A DNA stretch of 25,549 bases, from positions 1 through 25,549 of the IMG/VR virus record IMGVR_UViG_3300037070_002093. One strand, written 5' to 3'. This stretch comes from a virus. A program made the translations under genes and the position numbers. Below the pieces are notes generated by a model. That model saw only the letters and a program-made list of their open reading frames with translations. It was not told where the DNA came from and did not search any database. Positions 1 through 5,928 of the stretch are shown here, piece after piece. Every line of letters begins with the position of its first letter. The stretch's first letter is position 1.

Positions 1-1
1 G

Positions 2-112
2 CGCCCGTGGAAAGAGCTACCCTTGAACCCAGCGTGGGGGATGGGTGAGTTTTTAAGCATTGGCACCGGAGCTAAACACGGCCCTTGTTGGGGCACTATG
101 GTAGAGGAATGA
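2..112 (+). CDS. C-terminal end of a truncated gene, unknown function
   Basis: An open frame enters from the left edge (first full codon at base 2) and runs 36 codons to a TGA at 110-112. It has no internal start that would make it a separate gene of useful length. The visible residues are rich in Trp, Gly and Pro (it starts RPWKELPLNPAWGMGEF) and I do not recognise a family. Its stop overlaps an ATG at 109 as ATGA, the arrangement of translationally coupled phage genes. This supports it being the real upstream member of the plus-strand operon. Only the frame and the overlap are observed; function is unknown. Confidence 0.55.
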   Translation, partial: RPWKELPLNPAWGMGEFLSIGTGAKHGPCWGTMVEE

Positions 113-114
113 CT

Positions 115-471
115 ATGGACTTCAATGACAAGCTTGACGACATAACGATGGGCGAACTTATCAAAGAGATGGCTAACATGGCCCTAGAGCGCCTTCGTAT
201 TGAGGCACAACCCCAGCACAAAGGGCTGTTGGCCGCGAGTGAGGTAATGATTCCTCTCATTGCTAAGGACGCTGAGCACCTTAGCGCGACGTTAGGTTTC
301 GTGACTATGCTGTTTGCTGCGATGCCCTCGTTGCATCAGGCGACAGACGCGCTGGTGCATTCGACTAGGTTTCAATCGCGGAAGATGGCAGCGGAGTTTG
401 CGGCACAGGGCGGCGAGGACACCCCTGGCCCTAAAATTCTTACGATAAAGGTGCCGATGGCCCATGAGTAA
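115..471 (+). CDS. hypothetical phage protein (119 aa)
   Basis: Small, mostly helical-looking protein with no signal peptide and no recognisable motif. I chose the ATG at 115 because AGAGGA at 103-108 then lies at normal Shine-Dalgarno distance. The ATG at 109 overlaps the upstream TGA but sits directly against that ribosome site, so it is the alternative. The stop overlaps the next start (464) by 8 nt, so the two are likely co-translated. It belongs to the plus-strand operon with the HAD phosphatase and the DUF5664-like protein. A role linked to nucleotide metabolism would be an inference from neighbours only. Function unknown. Confidence 0.7.
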   Translation: MDFNDKLDDITMGELIKEMANMALERLRIEAQPQHKGLLAASEVMIPLIAKDAEHLSATLGFVTMLFAAMPSLHQATDALVHSTRFQSRKMAAEFAAQGGEDTPGPKILTIKVPMAHE

Positions 472-1069
472 ACCACACTTAAAGTTAGGCTTTGATATCG
501 ATGGCGTGCTGGGGGAGTTTAACCTTCCCCTAGCGGCGCGCATGGGGCGCACCGTAGCCCCTGACTGGGTGCCCTCGTGCTGGGATTACCCTCAACATGA
601 GTGGGGCATGAGTGAGGAAGAAGTTAAGGCTATGTGGCTGGGGATTATGGCAGATGAGAACTTCTGGTATAACGAGCCCGCGCTCTTAGGCGCTAAAGAT
701 TTACAATACGCGCTTGACCGTAATGGGGACGATGGCTATACCTTCGACCCTATCTACATCACGTCGCGCCCTGGAAACACAGCGTTTAGTCAAACCTATG
801 ATTGGCTGGACTATCATGGTTTGTTACCGGGCACCGTAATTGTTAGCTCTAAAAAGGGTGACTTGGTAAAGACTTTGAATATTGATTACTATGTAGATGA
901 CAAGCTTGAGAATTGCCTAGATGTGTTTGAGAAGACCGGGCGGAAACCGTATCTCTTGGACTATCCATACAATAGGCACTGCACGCCAGATGAGGCACTG
1001 AAAGTTCACCGTATCTCAAGTGTTCAGGAAATGTTTGACGACGTAGAGCGTTATACAAGGATTAAGTAA
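464..1069 (+). CDS. HAD-superfamily 5'-nucleotidase-like phosphatase
   Basis: A 201-aa soluble protein with the haloacid dehalogenase motifs in order. The nucleophile motif is D11-x-D13-G-V near the N-terminus (GFDIDGVLGEF). Motif II is T100-S101-R-P-G after a beta strand, the motif III lysine is K130/K131 (SSKKGD), and the acidic motif IV is D145-D146 (YYVDDK). This layout matches the 5'(3')-deoxyribonucleotidase-type HADs often carried by phages, which remove phosphate from (deoxy)nucleoside monophosphates with Mg2+ in the cytoplasm. Length is typical. It overlaps the upstream gene by 8 nt and is followed at once by the next ATG. Together with the DUF5664-like protein downstream it suggests control of the nucleotide pool. 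The family call is firm. The exact substrate is inferred and could be another phosphoester. Confidence 0.82.
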   Translation: MSKPHLKLGFDIDGVLGEFNLPLAARMGRTVAPDWVPSCWDYPQHEWGMSEEEVKAMWLGIMADENFWYNEPALLGAKDLQYALDRNGDDGYTFDPIYITSRPGNTAFSQTYDWLDYHGLLPGTVIVSSKKGDLVKTLNIDYYVDDKLENCLDVFEKTGRKPYLLDYPYNRHCTPDEALKVHRISSVQEMFDDVERYTRIK

Positions 1070-1282
1070 ATGGCTAAAAGAGGACGTAAGGCGAAGAATA
1101 GAGTAACAATCCAGCTTGTTATTGATGGGGTGGCATACGTAGACACGATGGTCTATGACTCTCCAGAGCAACTAGTGAATGCGCTGCATGCGACTATCCC
1201 TAACATTAACAAGCTGCTTGTTCCAGACGCACCAGAGGTTATAGAAGTTGTGTCGGAGGGTTCAGATGCCCACAGCGGATAA
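1070..1282 (+). CDS. small basic N-terminus protein (70 aa), unknown
   Basis: The ATG follows the TAA of the HAD gene directly, with AAGG about 9 nt upstream. The first residues (MAKRGRKAKNR) are strongly basic and resemble an AT-hook or nucleic-acid-binding tail. The rest is a small acidic beta/alpha domain ending in a Ser/Gly-rich tail. The stop lies inside the following gene, which begins at 1266 (17-nt overlap). No family recognised. A DNA- or RNA-binding role would be only a guess from the basic tail. Confidence 0.68.
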   Translation: MAKRGRKAKNRVTIQLVIDGVAYVDTMVYDSPEQLVNALHATIPNINKLLVPDAPEVIEVVSEGSDAHSG

Positions 1283-1646
1283 CACTAAACCAGTAATGAA
1301 GCAATATCAGACAGGAGCGATAAGAAGTGCTGAAGGCAATAAGTTTGATGTTAAGGGTTTTCTCAGTCCGCATGCTCTTGAAGCTTATTTCAGCTACATG
1401 CATAGCCATCGAAAGCAAGCCGACGGACGTATCCGTGGTTCCGATAATTGGAAGCAGGGAATTGATGAGAAGGATTACGAGCGCTCGCTTGTTAGACATG
1501 CCCATGATTTCCACCGCGCCTGTGAGGGAGCGGAAGTCAAGGACAAAGACAGTGGTGCATTAGTCACCAAACAAGAGTTAGTGTGCGCTATGATTTTTAA
1601 TGCGATGGGATTGCTACATGAGTATAACAAACCTAACAAAGTCTAA
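1266..1646 (+). CDS. DUF5664-like protein (dATP/dGTP diphosphohydrolase N-terminal-like)
   Basis: A 126-aa protein started at ATG 1266, with GGAGGG at 1256-1261 as a good ribosome site. The pattern TGAIR...KFD...LSP.ALE.Y..YM..HR...DG..R.SDNW..GI, then SL.RH..D, and late C.M.FN.MG.LHE is the signature I associate with DUF5664. Some phage members of that family are annotated as the N-terminal part of dATP/dGTP diphosphohydrolases. If so, it would cleave purine dNTPs to dNMPs, which the HAD phosphatase upstream could dephosphorylate. The classical MazG ExxE/ExxD metal motifs are not obvious, so activity is uncertain. It overlaps genes on both sides (1266-1282 and 1618-1646), as in a coupled operon. 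Family assignment is from memory of the pattern, not from a search. Confidence 0.6.
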   Translation: MPTADNTKPVMKQYQTGAIRSAEGNKFDVKGFLSPHALEAYFSYMHSHRKQADGRIRGSDNWKQGIDEKDYERSLVRHAHDFHRACEGAEVKDKDSGALVTKQELVCAMIFNAMGLLHEYNKPNKV

Positions 1647-1776
1647 ACACGGGAAGTCATGCCCTGAGTGCTCACGGCGCGCGGGGAGGCTGATATTTAA
1701 GCTTTACGAAGACTTCGGCCTTCGTAAGGTAAGAGGGATGACTGTGCTTCAGTCGTGGTGTAAGGCGTGTCGCTAG
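1618..1776 (+). CDS. 52-aa zinc-ribbon protein
   Basis: A short reading frame starting at ATG 1618, inside the end of the previous gene, and ending at TAG 1774-1776. It carries two CxxC knuckles, C15-P-E-C18 and C48-K-A-C51, about 29 residues apart, with S-W just before the second. This is the typical spacing of small zinc ribbons. The pattern near the second knuckle (LQSWCKAC) resembles the N-terminal zinc-binding part of phage HNH/endonuclease VII-type proteins, but no HNH core follows. The coupled start and the intact knuckles argue that it is real despite its size. Likely zinc-binding, perhaps nucleic-acid-binding; partner unknown. Confidence 0.6.
   Translation: MSITNLTKSKHGKSCPECSRRAGRLIFKLYEDFGLRKVRGMTVLQSWCKACR
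1703..1728 (+). other. stem-loop inside the zinc-ribbon gene
   Basis: CTTACGAAG-type arms at 1703-1711 and 1720-1728 are perfect inverted repeats (9 bp) around an 8-nt loop containing CTTCGG. The sequence is coding, so it may be chance. It is also the last strong hairpin before the convergence with the minus-strand genes and could pause or protect the plus-strand transcript. No U-tract follows. Confidence 0.35.
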
Positions 1777-1811
1777 AACGGCACCTGCGGCCTCTCAGCC
1801 CTTCTCGCCTC

Positions 1812-2174
1812 TCAGGACGCCACAAAGCCTAACAAAGCGCTGTAGACAGACCCTCCCCTCTTAAGCCTCGCGGTAGCTAAATACTCACCGCGGGGCATTC
1901 CTTTAAATAACCTAACAAATTGAGCTTGGGTGGTAGGTGGGCCTACTTCCCAGCATCCGCTAGAGAAGTAGTCTTCACCCTCAACACTGAGGCAGGCTTG
2001 CCTGTTGTCGGGGTGGGTGGGAATTATAATACTTAATTCTATTTGGTGGGGTTTCTGGTGGGAGAGAATAGTTATGCTAATAGGACGCAGGGTGTCTACG
2101 GCGCGGGTTTGGCTAGTTAGGAGGGTTAGAGACAGAACCAGCCCTAGAATTAGTGTGCGTAATACCCGAACCAT
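1812..2174 (-). CDS. small secreted protein with signal peptide (120 aa)
   Basis: The N-terminus has two Arg residues followed by a long Leu/Val/Ile run (about residues 7-20), then a small-residue cleavage site near QTRA at 22-25. This is a classical Sec signal peptide. The mature part (~95 aa) is beta-rich, has two cysteines (C61 and C73) able to form one disulphide after export, and ends in a hydrophobic strand. It is the last minus-strand gene before the convergent plus-strand operon. It is separated from the C39-like peptidase gene by 138 nt containing a hairpin and a possible promoter of its own, so it may be expressed separately. Family not recognised. It could act in the periplasm or at the cell surface, for instance in lysis or superinfection exclusion, but that is inference. 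Confidence 0.68.
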   Translation of the reverse strand: MVRVLRTLILGLVLSLTLLTSQTRAVDTLRPISITILSHQKPHQIELSIIIPTHPDNRQACLSVEGEDYFSSGCWEVGPPTTQAQFVRLFKGMPRGEYLATARLKRGGSVYSALLGFVAS

Positions 2175-2207
2175 AGACGTGGTGTCCCTGCTGCTTCAAG
2201 CAAGGTA

Positions 2208-2216
2208 ATTGTAGCA
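2208..2216 (-). promoter_or_regulatory. possible extended -10 promoter for the secreted-protein gene
   Basis: On the minus strand the sequence reads TGCTACAAT, an extended -10 (TGn) followed by TACAAT, 5 of 6 to the sigma70 consensus. It lies about 35 nt before the ATG at 2174. No good -35 is seen at 17 nt upstream. The position in the only real intergenic gap of this region supports it, but it is a weak call. Confidence 0.35.
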
Positions 2217-2270
2217 TAGTTTTAGGGAGGCTGTAGGAGGCTCTAGGGGGCCTCAGGAGGGCGGGGAATA

Positions 2271-2302
2271 GTGAGGTATAGGGGAGACCCTAAAAACCTC
2301 AC
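2271..2302 (-). terminator. hairpin after the C39-like peptidase gene, possible terminator
   Basis: Two-tier stem-loop: GTGAGG (2271-2276) pairs with CCTCAC (2297-2302), and inside it TAGGG (2279-2283) pairs with CCCTA (2288-2292) around a 4-nt loop. It starts about 10 nt beyond the stop of the 2313-2702 gene on the minus strand, where a terminator of the long late operon would be expected. The minus strand continues TATTCCCC, so there is no clean U-tract. It may instead stabilise the 3' end. The rest of the 2175-2312 gap is a purine-rich (plus strand) stretch with GGAGGCT copies. Confidence 0.42.
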
Positions 2303-2312
2303 CACGGGGCTG

Positions 2313-2702
2313 CTAGTCAATCACAAGCATGGTTGCGGGGCGGCACTTGGCGGCTTTGCAGTATTCCTCTGGGCTCATGGCTGTTTTGTCGCTGGGGTCG
2401 ATAATAAGCCCCTCTTTAACCACAACCCAGTGCCCAGCAGGCGCACAAAGGCCATGATTTAGCCCCAGGATACCCGTAGCGCCGTCAAGATAGCCATCCT
2501 TACGGTAGACTCTGCGGGTCTTAAACTTATATAACTTAAGCACTTGCTCCATTTGGCGTAGGATTAGCCCCCGCTTTTTAAGCTTCGGGTCATCCACGTT
2601 CTTCAGCACGGTAGTCAGCACACCCTCGTAAGGGATGTCTAGGAGCATGGCTATAGAGGCAACACCACAGTCCCAATCTTTACGCTGGTTAATTACCTTC
2701 AT
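2313..2702 (-). CDS. C39-like papain-fold cysteine peptidase
   Basis: A 129-aa protein with the layout of the peptidase C39-like family: Q6 (oxyanion-hole glutamine) then D11-C12-G-V-A at the start of a helix (DCGVASIAMLL), H91 in GHWVVV, and D102-P after the next strand. These form a plausible Cys-His-Asp triad. There is no signal peptide, ABC transporter or leader substrate nearby, so it is not a bacteriocin exporter component. Stand-alone C39-like proteins are common in phages and their targets are mostly unknown. Its ATG overlaps the upstream TGA as ATGA. Last gene of the late operon before the hairpin. Fold and catalytic residues are well supported; whether it processes virion proteins, cuts host proteins or acts as a transglutaminase-like enzyme is unknown. 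Confidence 0.75.
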   Translation of the reverse strand: MKVINQRKDWDCGVASIAMLLDIPYEGVLTTVLKNVDDPKLKKRGLILRQMEQVLKLYKFKTRRVYRKDGYLDGATGILGLNHGLCAPAGHWVVVKEGLIIDPSDKTAMSPEEYCKAAKCRPATMLVID

Positions 2703-3334
2703 TTATGGGTATCCATGTATCTCTGTTGTTCTTTCCACTTCTCCTGATAGAAGTCGTGGTCTTTTCGCATGTCTTGCTGCCCGTATTTCTTAGACTGCTC
2801 CACTAAGTTCTTTATTTCCTGCATCTTAGCTTGGTTAGCCATGACTTCTTTAAGGCGCTGAAGCTCTAACTCACCTAGCGAACCACCCATACCACGCAAG
2901 CCGGGACCAGCACCAAACTGAGATTGAATTCTGCGCTCAAACAGCGCATAACCCACTAAGCCCTGAACTTCCCAGTCCACAATTTTATAGGTCACACCCT
3001 CTAATAGAAGCGTGTCGCATAGGGGAGAGACGATTAAGTCGCGGCGTCCGTCTGAGAACTGGACGTGCCAGAGCTTAGACCTGTCTTCTAGCTCTGGAAG
3101 CTCTACGGGCGCGGGTTCGATAGGTTTAGGAACTAGCATTTTAGCTCTACAATCATCTTCATAGGCAGCTAACAATAGCTGCTTAACTTCAGTGGCATTT
3201 TGGCACTTCTGCATTACATTCATAGTAACCTGTGTGCCTTGGGGGAAGCTGATAGTCCATGTGTTAAAGTCTTGCGTGGCCCCAACACCAGTTAACCACT
3301 TACCCACGTCCCAATAGTCCGTAAATTTTCCCAT
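2699..3334 (-). CDS. hypothetical phage protein (211 aa)
   Basis: Start chosen at ATG 3334, preceded on the minus strand by GGGAAGGTGG, a good ribosome site. It overlaps the end of the phosphoesterase gene by 35 nt. The first ~75 residues look globular. Residues ~75-140 form a second beta-rich segment (WHVQFSDGRRDL...). The C-terminal third is highly charged and helical (Lys/Glu/Gln-rich), probably a coiled coil. No catalytic motif is visible and I recognise no family. Sandwiched between two enzymes, it may be an accessory or virion-associated protein. Confidence 0.65.
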   Translation of the reverse strand: MGKFTDYWDVGKWLTGVGATQDFNTWTISFPQGTQVTMNVMQKCQNATEVKQLLLAAYEDDCRAKMLVPKPIEPAPVELPELEDRSKLWHVQFSDGRRDLIVSPLCDTLLLEGVTYKIVDWEVQGLVGYALFERRIQSQFGAGPGLRGMGGSLGELELQRLKEVMANQAKMQEIKNLVEQSKKYGQQDMRKDHDFYQEKWKEQQRYMDTHK

Positions 3335-4079
3335 TGATTACCACCTTCCCGTTGACCAACACAGGAACATAGTCAGAGAACGTGCCATCTTTATTGACCC
3401 AGCCATAGTTGAAGCCCTGGAGCCACGGATTGGGCTTTCCCTCGTTATATACAGGGTCTCGGCGGCAGAGGCACGGCACACAGACCGCCGTGTGGCTCAT
3501 CTCCATGTCTAGGGCACGTTTCGGCGTGTGGACCTGATAAGTATGATAGTGACCAAAGCGGATATTACGAGCGTATAAATCATAAGCCTGCTTCGCTATG
3601 TGGGTTGCGTTGCCCTTGAGGGTGTCGCCGTGGATGAATGTGAGCTTACCAAGCTTAACACTTTCGCCCTGTTGGGTAATCTTCCACGGGCTGCCTACCA
3701 TGTGCTTGATGTCTAGCGCACCCTCAAGCATGGGGCTCTCAATCACTACGTCGTTAAGCCAGTCTTCGTGGTTGCCGATGATGTAGTGATACTGTTTCGC
3801 GTTAAGCTTTTCAAGGGGCGCGAGCACTTCATCATGACACTCTTCCATGTCACGGTAGATTCTCAGCCCCTCTACGTTCCCCGGCTTGTGTTTGTTGTGG
3901 TGTGACACAGCGCCACAGTCTAGGATATCGCCGCCTAAAATAACAACATCCGGCTTAAAATCAGCCGCAAACTCAAGGGCTGTATTTATCGCGCGGATGT
4001 CGTGAATGGGGCGCTTATGGCGAGATTTCGTATATTCGTAGCCCCAGTGGATATCGTATAAAGCTAGGAATTTAGTCAT
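3300..4079 (-). CDS. calcineurin-like metallophosphoesterase
   Basis: A 259-aa protein with all five blocks of the calcineurin-like phosphoesterase fold: D9-x-H11 at the end of the first strand, G-G-D51, G-N103-H104-E, H150-G-D and G-H177-x-H179. These residues bind two divalent metal ions. Family members hydrolyse phosphomono- or diesters. Phage members include nucleic-acid or nucleotide phosphatases and RNA-end-trimming enzymes, so the substrate is open. It sits between the lysis genes and the C39-like peptidase at the distal end of the late operon, an unusual place for a DNA-metabolism enzyme. The start follows the lysis peptidase by 9 nt, with no clear ribosome site. The fold call is firm. 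Confidence 0.85.
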   Translation of the reverse strand: MTKFLALYDIHWGYEYTKSRHKRPIHDIRAINTALEFAADFKPDVVILGGDILDCGAVSHHNKHKPGNVEGLRIYRDMEECHDEVLAPLEKLNAKQYHYIIGNHEDWLNDVVIESPMLEGALDIKHMVGSPWKITQQGESVKLGKLTFIHGDTLKGNATHIAKQAYDLYARNIRFGHYHTYQVHTPKRALDMEMSHTAVCVPCLCRRDPVYNEGKPNPWLQGFNYGWVNKDGTFSDYVPVLVNGKVVINGKIYGLLGRG

Positions 4080-4088
4080 AGCTAGAGC

Positions 4089-4433
4089 TTACGCATATGT
4101 TGTGCCTTTCTTAGGCTGGACGTGGATATGTGCGTTGGGTGTCCCTGGCATCTCATAGATAACAGTGAACTTAGCCCCTAGGGAGTCTTCTAGTTGGATG
4201 ATAAACTTGGCTAGCTGTTTTTTGTCAGTAAAATTCCTGACACGGATATCCAGCGCCTCGTTGGAGTAGTGGCGGGAAGTGGCAGCGTGGGTTGAGTCAT
4301 TCGCGGACGTGATAACTACTTCATCCACATAGTCAATACTGCGCGCGAGTTCAAACAACACAACCAGCATGGTAATCATAGCTGGCGTGAATTCTTTGAA
4401 CCTAACGCTATCCTTAACTGTAAGCTTTGCCAT
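4089..4433 (-). CDS. M15-type peptidase, endolysin candidate
   Basis: A 114-aa protein from ATG 4433 (a TTG at 4466 is possible but would extend further into the holin-like gene). It shows the zinc-site pattern of M15/VanY-type D,D- or L,D-peptidases: S-R-H55-x6-D62 (HYSNEALD), the glutamate E94 after a strand (VIYE) and a late H102-x-H104 (AHIHVQP). Such enzymes cut peptide cross-links of peptidoglycan and serve as endolysins in many phages. There is no signal peptide and no separate wall-binding domain, so it would rely on the holin-like protein encoded just upstream (20-nt overlap). Single-domain size is usual for phages of Gram-negative hosts, which is a hint only. A virion-associated muralytic role is the main alternative. 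Confidence 0.78.
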   Translation of the reverse strand: MAKLTVKDSVRFKEFTPAMITMLVVLFELARSIDYVDEVVITSANDSTHAATSRHYSNEALDIRVRNFTDKKQLAKFIIQLEDSLGAKFTVIYEMPGTPNAHIHVQPKKGTTYA

Positions 4434-4635
4434 TGCCGTTAGCCGCCCTGTCTTGCTTGTTTTCAATACGTGTCAGGCGTTCTACGATACCCTGAAACTT
4501 AACATCAAGAAGCTTCTCAAGGTCTGCTGACGACTGCTCACGAAGCGCTTGGAGCGTGTTGACGCGCCCCTCTAGTCTAATTCCCCACACAATTACACCC
4601 ACTACTGTTAAACCTATAGTAATATACTCGCCCAT
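4414..4635 (-). CDS. holin-like small membrane protein (73 aa)
   Basis: The N-terminus has one hydrophobic segment (about residues 4-19, YITIGLTVVGVIVWGI) followed by a heptad-like helix with the motif LTRIENKQDR and a short polar C-terminal tail. This single-span plus coiled-coil plan is common in phage holins and related lysis proteins. The gene overlaps the peptidase gene by 20 nt, forming a compact lysis cassette: this protein would permeabilise the inner membrane and release the endolysin. No spanin pair is recognisable nearby. The function rests on topology and context, not on sequence homology that I can verify. Confidence 0.68.
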   Translation of the reverse strand: MGEYITIGLTVVGVIVWGIRLEGRVNTLQALREQSSADLEKLLDVKFQGIVERLTRIENKQDRAANGNGKAYS

Positions 4636-4644
4636 AGTCGCCCA

Positions 4645-5928
4645 TTATTGTTCGTCTGTGTTGTAGTCCCCGAGGATTGCGTAGAGTGCGCGCATTAGCT
4701 CGGGTGAATCCTTGTCACCCAGCACTTTACCAGTGCGGTTGAGCACCTTACCTGCCACGAAGCGCGTTGCTGCGGTTGGATTAATCATTCCAAAGATGTG
4801 CGGCGTTCTAAAACCGCTAAGCAATACTTCACCTTCGGCCATTGGTTTGTTCTGCTTCAAGAGCAAATCATCTAAGACTTTAATCTTAGGGATGACGTTA
4901 GATTGAGTCTTAAGCGCGGCTTCGGCACCCGGCACGGCTGCTTTATATTCTGTGCTTAGTGCGCGGCGCACGTCCTTAACACCCTCTTTTACGCCCGCTG
5001 CCTCGTTAAGGCTGGACTGGAAGGGAGTTTTGTTAAGAATCTCACGGGCCTGCTGACCTGAGATAGCGGGCGCTGGATAGTAGTCTGTGCCCCCGATGTC
5101 GCCAATAGCGAAGTTCGCTGGGCGCTTCTGGGAGCGTCTACCTAACACGTCAAGGAATTCCTCAACTACGCCCTCGGCCCCTGATAGCTGACCAGGACTG
5201 TGGATAGCGCCCCTTACGTCGGCGTTGATAGCATCTGACGCGTTGTTGGCGACTTTGTTAGGGTCAATCCATGATTTACCGTTGCCCATAGCGAACGCGC
5301 GAGCGACGGCTTCGTCAAGCTTGGCTTGGCTGAGTTCTGTTGAGGCTTTGTCGTAGGCACGTCGGGGTGTGACACCGGGACGCTTTAGGATGTCATCCAC
5401 AATGGAGTCTACGCCCTGATGGATAGCGAGCCCGTGTGGCGCGGCTTCTTCGGCCATGTTGCGCGTAATTGGGAGCGCACTACGCATAGCACTCTTACCA
5501 CCGCGTATGATAGCGTTACCTGTCGCGGGAAGCGCGCCCTCTAACATGCCCTGTTCCATAGCATTCTGAGCAGCATCTTCGCGGCCCATGTAGCTATCGA
5601 CGGCGTAGCGTGCCCCTCCAGCGCCTAACATGCGGCCTGGAACCACACCCGGAGGCCCCGCAACAGCGAACCCACCAGCCCCGCCTAACACTCCCCCCAC
5701 CATTTCAGGCACACCGTATCTGTCAGCGGCCTTGGCTGTCTTTTCTAGGAACCCCGGCCCGTGTGAGACCTTCAGCCCTCGTAGCTCGGCTATCTTGCGT
5801 AGCTCCGCTGTGCTGAATTCGTCAAGACTTGCTGAGGCTTGAAAACGCTTCAGTAATTCAACGTCTTTATTAACAGCTTGACCTTGCGCGTTAACTCTGG
5901 CTTGGTCCTGTCGTGGCTGCTGTGGCAT
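4645..5928 (-). CDS. probable internal/ejection virion protein (427 aa)
   Basis: Gln/Arg-rich N-terminus, then a helical segment (~20-55) and a Gly/Ala/Val-rich hydrophobic stretch (about 75-110) with glycine-zipper character. The remainder is long and helical, ending in an acidic tail. Glycine-rich amphipathic regions of this kind are typical of podoviral proteins that leave the capsid and form or line the DNA-ejection channel. It lies between the tail genes and the lysis cassette, where P22- and T7-like phages also keep ejection proteins. Its ATG overlaps the upstream stop as TAATG. No enzymatic motif is seen. Role inferred from composition and position. Confidence 0.62.
   Translation of the reverse strand: MPQQPRQDQARVNAQGQAVNKDVELLKRFQASASLDEFSTAELRKIAELRGLKVSHGPGFLEKTAKAADRYGVPEMVGGVLGGAGGFAVAGPPGVVPGRMLGAGGARYAVDSYMGREDAAQNAMEQGMLEGALPATGNAIIRGGKSAMRSALPITRNMAEEAAPHGLAIHQGVDSIVDDILKRPGVTPRRAYDKASTELSQAKLDEAVARAFAMGNGKSWIDPNKVANNASDAINADVRGAIHSPGQLSGAEGVVEEFLDVLGRRSQKRPANFAIGDIGGTDYYPAPAISGQQAREILNKTPFQSSLNEAAGVKEGVKDVRRALSTEYKAAVPGAEAALKTQSNVIPKIKVLDDLLLKQNKPMAEGEVLLSGFRTPHIFGMINPTAATRFVAGKVLNRTGKVLGDKDSPELMRALYAILGDYNTDEQ

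Noticed and set aside
1790-1815. Direct repeat GCCTCTCAG at the convergence of the two operons as an attachment site
   Set aside because: Only 9 bp, no integrase in the window, and no second copy noticed elsewhere.
4433-4466. TTG start extending the M15 peptidase by 11 residues
   Set aside because: The ATG at 4433 gives a normal protein start; the TTG adds a basic stretch encoded within the holin-like gene without a better ribosome site.
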